Shown here piece by piece: positions 28,215 to 35,885 of a stretch of 64,000 nt of DNA. Position 1 is the stretch's first letter. Each line of letters starts with the position of its first letter. The position numbers were made by a program, and so were the translations under genes. The stretch lies in NCBI RefSeq assembly GCF_019334345.1, contig NZ_JAHWQX010000002.1:620001-684000 (forward strand), written 5' to 3'. Under the pieces are notes generated by a model that was not told the origin of the DNA, searched no databases, and saw nothing but the letters and a program-made list of their open reading frames with translations. The DNA is from Neohoeflea coraliihabitans (GTDB lineage: Bacteria; Pseudomonadota; Alphaproteobacteria; Rhizobiales; Rhizobiaceae).

Positions 28215-28666
28215 TGACCGACCGCGCCGCCCCCTCAAAGCGTAGTGACTATGCGGACTTCTGCATCATCCAGACCCGCTGGATGGACAATGACGTCTAC
28301 GGCCATATGAACAATGTTGTTCACTATTCACTCTTCGATACGGCAGTAAACGGCTGGCTGATCAGACGGGGATTGCTTGACCCCCGGTCCAGCGAGACCT
28401 TCGGTCTGGTCGTTGAGACCGGCTGCAGATATTTTGCGGAAATGGCGTTTCCTGACGAAGTGACCGCCGGCATCCGCGTATCAAAGCTTGGCACCAGTTC
28501 GGTCCGCTACGAGGTCGGACTTTTTCGAAATAACGAAGACAGCGCTTCGGCTGAAGGTTTTTTCGTTCACGTCTATGTCGATGCAAAGACAAGAAGGCCG
28601 ACTGCAGTTGATGAAACGCGGCGCGAGGCACTCCAAACCCTGATACTGCCCGGACATGGCATATGA
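28214..28666 (+). CDS. Acyl-CoA thioesterase, hot-dog (4HBT/YbgC-like) fold
   Basis: A 150-residue hot-dog protein with the 4HBT active-site segment MDNDVYGHMNNVVHYSLFD near 20-38; the Asp of NDVYGHMNN is the expected catalytic residue. It hydrolyses a CoA thioester. Last gene of the rightward operon, started at the stop codon of the dehydrogenase (TAATG). It may release the final product, or free CoA from dead-end intermediates. A hairpin about 215 bases downstream may end the transcript. Confidence 0.88.
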   Translation: MTDRAAPSKRSDYADFCIIQTRWMDNDVYGHMNNVVHYSLFDTAVNGWLIRRGLLDPRSSETFGLVVETGCRYFAEMAFPDEVTAGIRVSKLGTSSVRYEVGLFRNNEDSASAEGFFVHVYVDAKTRRPTAVDETRREALQTLILPGHGI

Positions 28667-29066
28667 GGTCGAACCCGCCATCTGCGAAGACGATCTCCTC
28701 GCAAACCGCCGAGCATAATCGCTCGCCCGGGCGATCACATCGGAAACCTTGAGACGCGCCGCCAATGACGTGGACATCGTCATGCAGCGTGGCGAAACAA
28801 GCCGGTCGGTCTGGTCGCTGCCGTAACCCAAAGATCGACTTCTGAGAAGCACGCCAATCACGTTCTGGCGGGCGATTTTCAATCCACTTGTTCAAAAGTC
28901 ACTCACGTACATGAGTTTTGAACAAGTGGATTTTTTCAGGCCTGTGAAGGTGCCACCCTGACAGCCTGACCAGGCCAAAAAACACCCAAACGGCACCCAG
29001 TGCGATTCTTCTCGCATGAGCGCGCGGGCGAGAATTTGATAACTCGCTGATTTATTTAGGGAAAAA
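28667..29066. other. 400-base non-coding stretch between the catabolic operon and tRNA-Phe
   Basis: No frame here shows codon-like structure or recognisable protein. It holds a long perfect hairpin (28881-28932) and a 12-base copy of the tRNA-Phe anticodon region (GATTTTCAATCC at 28874-28885, also at 29103-29114). It would contain the right boundary of the proposed island, but I find no convincing attachment repeat. Confidence 0.6.
28881..28936. terminator. Long perfect hairpin with T-tract, probable operon terminator
   Basis: Arms AATCCACTTGTTCAAA (28881-28896) and TTTGAACAAGTGGATT (28917-28932) are exactly complementary, 16 base pairs. The 20-base loop has its own small ACTCA/TGAGT stem. 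Four further T follow. It is long and AT-rich compared with a usual intrinsic terminator and could also be a protein-binding or transposon-end remnant. Confidence 0.6.
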
Positions 29067-29142
29067 TGGTGCCCAGACGCGGATTCGAACCACGGACACG
29101 CGGATTTTCAATCCGCTGCTCTACCAACTGAGCTATCTGGGC
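29067..29142 (-). tRNA. tRNA-Phe (anticodon GAA)
   Basis: A 76-base gene on the minus strand, including an encoded CCA end (29067-29069). The acceptor stem GCCCAGA pairs with TCTGGGC. The anticodon arm is GCGGA-TTGAAAA-TCCGC with anticodon GAA, and the T-arm has GTTCGAATC. Its 3' end faces the catabolic block, the side on which tRNA-targeted islands insert. It follows yacG on the same strand, the conserved core order. Confidence 0.97.
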
Positions 29143-29411
29143 ATCCCGCTGCCAGTGCCGGCAACTTTGCTTCCCGCCGGCCTGCACCACGCCGGAAGCG
29201 AGCGCGTTATAGCATCTTGCTCTGCGCTGTCCAGCACCTTTTCGGCTGGAATGAGCCGGCCGGTGCGGCAATGGCGGTCAGGTGCTTTTTCGCGTTCTGC
29301 CCGCTGGTGTGGACGGGGGTGTTTCTGCGGGCCCCCGCCCCTTCGCGTGCCAGCCCTGCAGCGGCGCATGGGCCGCGGCGAGCGCCTTCTGATCTGCTGC
29401 CGTCCAGGTCT

Positions 29412-29615
29412 TCAACCGCGATCGTCGGGGTCAACCTCGGAATTTTCTTCCGCCTCGGTCACCGGGATGGCGTAGCTGCCCGACAGCCAGCGATTGAGAT
29501 CGAGCGCGCGGCAACGCTCGGAACAGAACGGATAGCTGTCGCGGGCCGAGGGCCGGCCGCATTCCGGGCAGGGCTGCGGCTTGCGCAGCGGCGTGACCTT
29601 GGCCGGTTCGGTCAT
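29412..29615 (-). CDS. yacG: DNA gyrase inhibitor YacG (zinc ribbon)
   Basis: A 67-residue protein with the YacG zinc-binding motif CPECG and CSERC (about residues 16-20 and 31-35), followed by the conserved RALDLNRWLSGSYAIP. YacG binds GyrB and inhibits gyrase. Its ATG overlaps the maf stop by one base (TGATG), so the two are translationally coupled. Larger open frames through this region are not coding. Confidence 0.93.
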   Translation of the reverse strand: MTEPAKVTPLRKPQPCPECGRPSARDSYPFCSERCRALDLNRWLSGSYAIPVTEAEENSEVDPDDRG

Positions 29616-30238
29616 CAGGCTTCCTCCGCCCAGCGGGTGTGGACATCGTAGCCCTCGCCCGAGAGCAGTTGCACGGTCTCGTAGAGCGGCAGGCCGACCA
29701 CATTGGAATACGAACCAACCAGCTTGACGACAAAGGTGCCCGCCAAGCCCTGGATGGCATAGGCTCCGGCTTTCCCGCGCCATTGCCCGGATGCCAGGTA
29801 GCTCTCGATCTCCCGGCGCGAAAGGCGCTTGAAGCGGACCCGCGTCTCGACGACTTTCTGGCGGGCGCGCTTTTCCGGAGTGATAACGCACACGCCGGTG
29901 AAGACACGATGGGTGCGGCCGGACAGAAGATAGAGAGCCTCGGACGCTTCCTCGACCCGTTCGGCCTTTCCAACCAGGCGGCGGCCAACGGCGACGACGG
30001 TATCGGCGGCAAGAATATGGGTTCCGACCCAGCCATAGTCGCCCTTCAGGGCCGACAGGGCCGCCTCGGCCTTGTTGCGGCTCAGGCGGCGCGCCAATGA
30101 GCGCGGATGCTCGCTCGGCCCGGGAGTCTCATCAAGATCCATAGGCATGAGACGGTCCGCGACAATGCCGGCCTGACCCAGAAGCTCAACCCGGCGCGGC
30201 GACCCGGAGGCCAAGATCAGTTTCTGCGGTTCAACCAT
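29615..30238 (-). CDS. maf: Maf-family nucleotide pyrophosphatase
   Basis: A 207-residue Maf protein with [14 protein letters not shown] at the N-terminus and [14 protein letters not shown] in the middle. Family members hydrolyse dTTP/UTP or modified nucleotides as house-cleaning enzymes and can delay septation. It lies between infA and yacG, the typical rhizobial order. Confidence 0.95.
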   Translation of the reverse strand: MVEPQKLILASGSPRRVELLGQAGIVADRLMPMDLDETPGPSEHPRSLARRLSRNKAEAALSALKGDYGWVGTHILAADTVVAVGRRLVGKAERVEEASEALYLLSGRTHRVFTGVCVITPEKRARQKVVETRVRFKRLSRREIESYLASGQWRGKAGAYAIQGLAGTFVVKLVGSYSNVVGLPLYETVQLLSGEGYDVHTRWAEEA

Positions 30239-30276
30239 GGACGGTGCGGACTTGTCCGTTTGCGCGAGATGCCGCC

Positions 30277-30495
30277 TTAGCGGAAGCGATAGGTGATGCG
30301 ACCCTTGGTCAGATCATAGGGTGTCATCTCGACCTGAACCTTGTCGCCGGCAAGCACGCGGATGCGGTTCTTGCGCATGCGGCCGGCCGTATGGGCAATG
30401 ATTTCGTGATCGTTTTCAAGCCGCACGCGGAATGTCGCGTTGGGCAGCAATTCAACCACAGTGCCCGGAAATTCGAGAACTTCTTCTTTCGCCAT
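30277..30495 (-). CDS. infA: Translation initiation factor IF-1
   Basis: A 72-residue S1/OB-fold protein beginning [19 protein letters not shown] and ending [12 protein letters not shown], matching IF-1 in full length. It binds the ribosomal A site during initiation. The 38-base gap to maf on the same strand suggests a shared transcript. Confidence 0.98.
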   Translation of the reverse strand: MAKEEVLEFPGTVVELLPNATFRVRLENDHEIIAHTAGRMRKNRIRVLAGDKVQVEMTPYDLTKGRITYRFR

Positions 30496-30656
30496 ATTAG
30501 TTTCAATCGTCCTTTGAGGGCGGCGCGCGCAAAAGTCCCAACGGGCACAGTGCGCGGGCCGGCGCCGAGAATTGGCCGGAACCTACACAAACCCGAGGCA
30601 TTTGTGAACACTCTTGTTCCAACGTCCTAACCGGGTCGGCTTGCCCGTCCTGAGGC

Positions 30657-31103
30657 TCAGGCGAGCCGGTCTTCAATGCGCTGCCGGATCATCTCGCGTA
30701 CCTGGCGATAGGCGGCAAGAATCTGCTCGCGGGTGCCGGTTGCCACGGTGGGATCCGGGGTCGGCCAATATTCGACACTGACAGCGGTCGACCGGGTGCG
30801 CTCGAGCGCCTGATGATGCGCCTCCGGTGCAAGGGTGACGATGAGATCGAAATAGTCGTCTTCCAGTTCTTCGAGCATCTGCGGTTGCCGCTCGGCCAGA
30901 TCGAGGCCGATCTCGGAGAGGACCGCATCGACGAACGGGTCCCGCTTGCCCGGCCTCACACCGGCCGAAGCGATATAGGTGCCCCTCGGCAACGTGGCAC
31001 GGGCAATCACCTCCGCCATCGGCGAGCGGATGGCGTTCATGCCGCAGACGAACAATATGGCGCCTGGTCGTGCCGGCGGGCCGCCGCTTGCCTGCCCCGT
31101 CAA
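30657..31103 (-). CDS. Low-molecular-weight phosphotyrosine phosphatase-family protein
   Basis: A 148-residue LMW-PTP-fold protein with the phosphate-binding loop C20GMNAIRS (Cys-x5-Arg) and a TPDPT segment carrying the expected acid Asp. I start it at the TTG at 31103, preceded by GGGTAGGGG and 10 bases from the UPF0262 stop; no ATG or GTG fits and the frame is open far upstream without similarity. The arsenate reductase branch shares the fold; the protein tyrosine phosphatase role is more likely. Part of the conserved hisD-UPF0262-phosphatase-infA run. Confidence 0.85.
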   Translation of the reverse strand: MTGQASGGPPARPGAILFVCGMNAIRSPMAEVIARATLPRGTYIASAGVRPGKRDPFVDAVLSEIGLDLAERQPQMLEELEDDYFDLIVTLAPEAHHQALERTRSTAVSVEYWPTPDPTVATGTREQILAAYRQVREMIRQRIEDRLA

Positions 31104-31113
31104 TGCGCTGCCC

Positions 31114-31587
31114 CTACCCGCGCCAGTGCAGCACGCAGACAAGCGTGAAAAGGCGGCGGGCGGTGTCGAAATCCATATTGATCTTGCCTTCGAGACGATC
31201 CATGAGCGTTTGCGAGCCCTCATTGTGCACGCCGCGACGGCCCATGTCGATCGCCTCGATCTGGCTCGGACTGGACGTGCGGATGGCCTCGTAATAGCTC
31301 TCGCAAATGAGAAAATAGTCCTTGACGATGCGGCGGAACGGCGTCAGCGACAGGATATGCGTGGCCACGGCCGCGCCCGCCTGGGTGGTGATCGTCAGGA
31401 CCAGCCGGGAATCAACCAGGGAAAGGTTGAGGCGGTAGGGACCTTCACTGTGCCCCACCGGCTCAAAGACATTTTCCTCGAGCAGATCGAAAATCGCCAC
31501 GGCGCGCTCATGCTCGATGTCGGGCGTGGCACGGCCGATGGTCTCGTCGAGAACCACATCGCACAGGCACTGGCTGGCTCGCGTCAT
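31114..31587 (-). CDS. UPF0262 family protein
   Basis: A 157-residue protein matching UPF0262, a family of unknown function in alphaproteobacteria ([50 protein letters not shown]). No membrane segment or known catalytic motif. Its ATG overlaps the hisD stop by 4 bases, a linkage conserved in rhizobia. Confidence 0.92.
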   Translation of the reverse strand: MTRASQCLCDVVLDETIGRATPDIEHERAVAIFDLLEENVFEPVGHSEGPYRLNLSLVDSRLVLTITTQAGAAVATHILSLTPFRRIVKDYFLICESYYEAIRTSSPSQIEAIDMGRRGVHNEGSQTLMDRLEGKINMDFDTARRLFTLVCVLHWRG

Positions 31588-32888
31588 TCCCGGTCCTCGA
31601 GGTTGAGGCGGATGGCCACCGAACGGGCATGCGCTTTTAGGCCTTCAGCTTCAGCAAGGGCGATGGCGGCCGGCGCCAGCTGGCGCAACTGCTCCGGACC
31701 AAGCTTCAGGATCGATGTGCGCTTCATGTAATCGAGCACCGAGAGGCCGGAGGAAAAGCGCGCCGAGCGGGCCGTCGGCAGCACATGATTGGAGCCGCCG
31801 ACATAGTCCCCAATGACCTCGGGCGTGTGCCGGCCGAGAAAGATGGCCCCGGCGTTGCGAATGTGATCGACCCATTGTTCCGGATCAGCGGTTGCGATCT
31901 CGAGATGCTCGGCTGCAATGCGATTGACCAGGGGGATCGCCGTCGGCCAGTCGGGCACAAGGATGATCGCTCCGAAGTCCAGCCAGCTTCGCCGTGCCGT
32001 CTCAGCCCGCGGCAGCATCGCCAATTGCCGCTCGACTGCGGCAGCGACGGCTTCGGCAAAGTCCCGGTCGGGCGTCATCAGGATCGATTGTGCGCCAGCG
32101 TCGTGTTCGGCCTGGGCGAGAAGATCGGCGGCGATCCAGTCGGGATCATTGTCTCCATCGGCCATCACCAGCACTTCCGACGGCCCGGCGATCATGTCGA
32201 TGCCGACGGTGCCGAACACCTGACGCTTGGCGGCCGCCACCCAGGCATTGCCGGGACCGACGATTTTCGAAACCGGCGCGATGGTTTGCGTGCCGTAGGC
32301 CAAAGCTGCGACGGCCTGGGCGCCGCCGACGCGGTAGATCTCGTCGATACCGGCGATCTTCGCTGCCGCGAGGACCACCGGGTTCAACTCGCCCTGGCGC
32401 GCCGGAACGACCATGACGATGCGTTCGACCCCGGCGACACGGGCCGGCACGGCGTTCATCAGCACAGAGCTCGGATAGCTTGCAGTGCCGCCCGGAACAT
32501 AGAGGCCGACCGCCTCGACCGCCGTCCATCGCGTGCCAAGGTCGACACCGAGCGCATCCTGATAGCGATCATTGCCGGGCAGCTGCCGACGATGATGGCT
32601 GGCGATGCGGTCATGGGCAAAGTGCAGTGCGGCGCGCAGATCCGGATCGAGTGCCTCGTAAGCGGCCTCGATGTCAGCGGCCGCAACGGACAGACCGGCC
32701 GCGCGGGTATCGAGTCCATCAAACCGCAGGGTGAAATCGTGCAGGGCGTCATCGCCACGCTGGCGTACGGCATCAATGATGGCACGCACATCCGCATCCA
32801 CATCGGCTGAAACTTCCCGTTTCGTGGTCAGGAACGCCGCGAACCGATCGGCAAAGTCCGGATCGCCGTGATCGAGCCTTAAAACCAC
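31584..32888 (-). CDS. hisD: Histidinol dehydrogenase
   Basis: A 434-residue HisD with [28 protein letters not shown] and [19 protein letters not shown], segments that surround the zinc and active-site residues. It catalyses the last two steps of histidine synthesis (L-histidinol to L-histidine). The start is GTG at 32888, with GGGAGA about 9 bases upstream. Unlinked to other his genes in the window, as usual in this order. Confidence 0.97.
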   Translation of the reverse strand: MVLRLDHGDPDFADRFAAFLTTKREVSADVDADVRAIIDAVRQRGDDALHDFTLRFDGLDTRAAGLSVAAADIEAAYEALDPDLRAALHFAHDRIASHHRRQLPGNDRYQDALGVDLGTRWTAVEAVGLYVPGGTASYPSSVLMNAVPARVAGVERIVMVVPARQGELNPVVLAAAKIAGIDEIYRVGGAQAVAALAYGTQTIAPVSKIVGPGNAWVAAAKRQVFGTVGIDMIAGPSEVLVMADGDNDPDWIAADLLAQAEHDAGAQSILMTPDRDFAEAVAAAVERQLAMLPRAETARRSWLDFGAIILVPDWPTAIPLVNRIAAEHLEIATADPEQWVDHIRNAGAIFLGRHTPEVIGDYVGGSNHVLPTARSARFSSGLSVLDYMKRTSILKLGPEQLRQLAPAAIALAEAEGLKAHARSVAIRLNLEDRE

Positions 32889-32995
32889 TGTCTTGTCTCC
32901 CTCTTCGGACGCCCTTGAGCGGTCGCCTCAGCGCCGCCCCTTCAGGCCGCGGGTGCCGTTACCAGTCCATTGGCCGATCGCTGGCCGGATGCGGG

Positions 32996-33436
32996 TCAAT
33001 TCAGCGGATGACGGGGGCGAAATGCCGTGCCCCAGGAGCCGCTGAGGTCGCCAAGCTGAACTTCGATGCATTCGACATCGACCGAGATCGCGCCGCCACC
33101 CGCAAGCACGATCTCGATGGTGCCGCCCGGCCCCTCGGCGCCGGGGAGAAAACGCAACGCCAGAATGGCATGGACCGCATCAGGCTTGGCGCGGTCGACG
33201 CCGCGCGAGCGCACTGCCTCGGCTCTCTTGATCGCCAACAGGGCGCGACGGCGTTCAAAAGCCTCACCCTTTTTCGGCTTGCCCTCGGCGCTCTCCCAGA
33301 CAAAACGGTTCGCTTCGAGGGTCAATTGCCCGTTTGTGTAGGCCAGGTCCCCGGCCCGAAAAACCGCATCCTGCAGGCAGGCGGAGACGATCGCGATATC
33401 CGCCTCGTCCAGCGCCAACAGTTTCAGCCGTTCCAT
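32996..33436 (-). CDS. DUF2948 family protein
   Basis: A 146-residue protein of the alphaproteobacterial DUF2948 family (MERLKLLALDEADIAIVSAC at the start). Function unknown. The ATG at 33436 is chosen over one 7 codons earlier because GGAGGA lies 8 bases upstream. It lies between murA and hisD, the conserved position of this family. Confidence 0.9.
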   Translation of the reverse strand: MERLKLLALDEADIAIVSACLQDAVFRAGDLAYTNGQLTLEANRFVWESAEGKPKKGEAFERRRALLAIKRAEAVRSRGVDRAKPDAVHAILALRFLPGAEGPGGTIEIVLAGGGAISVDVECIEVQLGDLSGSWGTAFRPRHPLN

Positions 33437-33640
33437 CGGTCGTCCTCCACTTGCCATCTCATCCCCTCCGTGCGCCGGTCATTGTCAGACCCGAGGCGTC
33501 GCGGCGGAACCAAGGCGTTGCTGCGATGCAACATAGGGTCATCACAGGGCCAAGACAATGGGCGGCGTTGCGCGGCGGCAAGCGGCATTTTCCCCGTCGT
33601 CAGTGCCACTGCGCCAGCGGCAAAGCCTTCTTGTCCGGGA

Positions 33641-34930
33641 CTATTCGCTGACCCGCTCGACATGTGCGCCACACCGGGTGAGTTTTTCTTCCAAACGTTC
33701 GAAGCCGCGATCGAGGTGGTAGACGCGGTTGACCACCGTTTCGCCTTCGGCAGCAAGTCCGGCGATGACAAGTGACACCGAGGCGCGCAGATCGGTGGCC
33801 ATCACCTGTGCGCCCTTCAGGCGCTGCACGCCGTTTATCGTCGCCACCTGGCCGGAAAGCGAGATGTCGGCGCCGAGGCGGGCGAGTTCCTGCACATGCA
33901 TGAAACGGTTCTCGAAAATGGTTTCCGTGATGCGCGCAGTGCCATCAGCGCGGGACATCAAGGCCATGAATTGCGCCTGCAGGTCGGTGGGAAAGCCCGG
34001 GAACGGATCGGTGACAATGTCCACCGGCCGGATCGGCCCGCCATCCTTGCGCACGCGGATGCCACCTTCGACATCGGTTACATCGGCGCCAGCTTCGCGC
34101 AGTGCCACCAGCGCCGTGTCAAGCAGATGCGAAGCGGTATTGGCAAGGGTCACGTCGCCACCGGTCATGGCGACGGCCATGGCATAGGTGCCGGTCTCGA
34201 TGCGATCGGGCAGCACGCTGTGGCGGGCGCCAGACAGGGACGAGACGCCCTGAATGGTGATGGTCTGGGTGCCGGCCCCCGAGATCTTGGCGCCCATCGC
34301 TGTCAGGCAGGCGGCGAGATCGGCCACTTCCGGCTCGCGGGCGGCGTTTTCGATGATTGTTTCGCCCTTGGCAAGGGTCGCCGCCATCATCAGAACGTGG
34401 GTGGCGCCGACAGAGACCTTGGGGAAGGTGTAGCGCGCGCCGACCAGTCCTTTTGGCGCGCGCGCATTGATGTAACCGGCGTCGATGCGGATTTCGGCAC
34501 CGAGAGCCTCGAGCCCGTGGATGAACAGGTCGACCGGCCGGGTGCCAATGGCGCAGCCGCCAGGCAGCGACACGCGTGCCTCGCCCATGCGGGCGAGAAG
34601 CGGCCCGATGACCCAGAAGCTGGCGCGCATGCGCGAGACCAGTTCATAGGGCGCGGTGGTGTCGACAATGGTGCGGGCGGTGAAATGCACGGTTCGGGCA
34701 TGGCCGCTGTCCTGGCGCTGGCGGCGGCCGACCACCGAGATATCGACGCCATGATTGCCGAGGATGCGCTGCAACTGCTCGACATCGGCAAGATGCGGCA
34801 GGTTTTCCAGCGTCAGCGTATCGTCGGTCAGGAGCGATGCGATCATCAATGGCAGGGCGGCATTCTTGGCACCGGAGATCGGGATGGTCCCGTTAAGTGG
34901 GTTACCACCGATAATTCTGATACGGTCCAT
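33641..34930 (-). CDS. murA: UDP-N-acetylglucosamine 1-carboxyvinyltransferase
   Basis: A 429-residue MurA. Lys22 in the AKNAA motif and Cys126 in [11 protein letters not shown] (equivalent to the fosfomycin-targeted Cys115 of E. coli) are present. It transfers enolpyruvate from PEP to UDP-GlcNAc, the first committed step of peptidoglycan synthesis. The Cys predicts normal fosfomycin sensitivity of the enzyme. Confidence 0.98.
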   Translation of the reverse strand: MDRIRIIGGNPLNGTIPISGAKNAALPLMIASLLTDDTLTLENLPHLADVEQLQRILGNHGVDISVVGRRQRQDSGHARTVHFTARTIVDTTAPYELVSRMRASFWVIGPLLARMGEARVSLPGGCAIGTRPVDLFIHGLEALGAEIRIDAGYINARAPKGLVGARYTFPKVSVGATHVLMMAATLAKGETIIENAAREPEVADLAACLTAMGAKISGAGTQTITIQGVSSLSGARHSVLPDRIETGTYAMAVAMTGGDVTLANTASHLLDTALVALREAGADVTDVEGGIRVRKDGGPIRPVDIVTDPFPGFPTDLQAQFMALMSRADGTARITETIFENRFMHVQELARLGADISLSGQVATINGVQRLKGAQVMATDLRASVSLVIAGLAAEGETVVNRVYHLDRGFERLEEKLTRCGAHVERVSE

Positions 34931-35073
34931 ATGACCCTCGAAGGTTGGCAGAGCGCTGTGCGCAAGATGAAAAGCGGCTGTCGGGCGCTGTTTAGACGAT
35001 CAGCGGAGATACGGCAATCATCGAAGCAAGGTCGCTGGCGCCACCCTGTCGCATGGCGCTCGGCAGCCCGTCG

Positions 35074-35268
35074 TCAGCTGGAGTCGCCTGGCTTATGTGG
35101 ATGGTCGCCGGATGTCGTATCGGCAGCCGGCAGACCGTCGGTCTCGTCAGCCAGTCCCTCGCGACGGGCACGGCTTTGCTGCTTGCGGCGCTGCAGATTG
35201 GCGCGCAGTTCCGCGGCGAGGCGTGCGGCGCGGCGCTGCTGTCGGTCGTTTTTCGGATCGTCCGTCAT
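35074..35268 (-). CDS. Small basic hypothetical protein
   Basis: A 64-residue charged protein: MTDDPKNDRQQRRAARLAAE followed by an Arg/Lys/Gln-rich helix and an acidic, Pro/His-containing tail. Short proteins of this kind are common beside murA in rhizobia, which is the main reason to keep it. The ATG at 35268 has no clear ribosome site; a TTG six codons earlier is possible. No function can be assigned. Confidence 0.6.
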   Translation of the reverse strand: MTDDPKNDRQQRRAARLAAELRANLQRRKQQSRARREGLADETDGLPAADTTSGDHPHKPGDSS

Positions 35269-35549
35269 GTCTGGCGCATAGCGCAAAACAACGGCGCGGG
35301 GAAGGTTGATGGCGGCATCGGCCGACCCGGCGTGCTGCGAGCGCGGTGTACACCTGCGCCATGCCGGCAGGCGTGACTCGACAGGGGCGGCCCGCCAGGC
35401 TGGTTGGCAGGGGTCGCAAAAGCATCCCTCAAGGGCTTGCGCTGCCCGGAAAGCTGTGGCAAGAGCGAGCCGCTTTCAGACGTTGCGGCGCACCCCGCCC
35501 CGACGCTGGTCTTGGCGCCGCAGCGCCAGTGCCTCCGACTGATCGCCAG

Positions 35550-35624
<75 letters not shown>

Positions 35625-35796
35625 GTTTTTGTCTGACGTCACTCCTATTAAATCGCTCAGAGACTTTTATCCGCGATTGCCAGGTGAGGAAACTTGTCCC
35701 GTTCGGGTGGCGATCTCAGCGCGCCGATTACCAAGAAAAATTAATTGCCCGTCTACGCCGGTGTCCGCCGCTCACCCGTGCGCCCGCACCTCTTGA

Positions 35797-35810
35797 TTGA
35801 TTTTAATCAA
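35797..35810. promoter_or_regulatory. Perfect FNR/FixK-type box (TTGAT-TTTA-ATCAA)
   Basis: The 14-base sequence equals the FNR/FixK/Anr consensus TTGAT-N4-ATCAA in both half-sites; flanking A and T extend the palindrome to 16 bases. It lies 75 bases before the ATG of the MHYT-GGDEF-EAL gene, a suitable place for activation under low oxygen. No other full match was noticed in the window. Confidence 0.7.
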
Positions 35811-35885
35811 TATGAAACCGGCCCCAACCTATACCCATGGTGTTGAAAAAGCCGATCTTTCGGCTGCGAAGTTGGGGCAAATACA

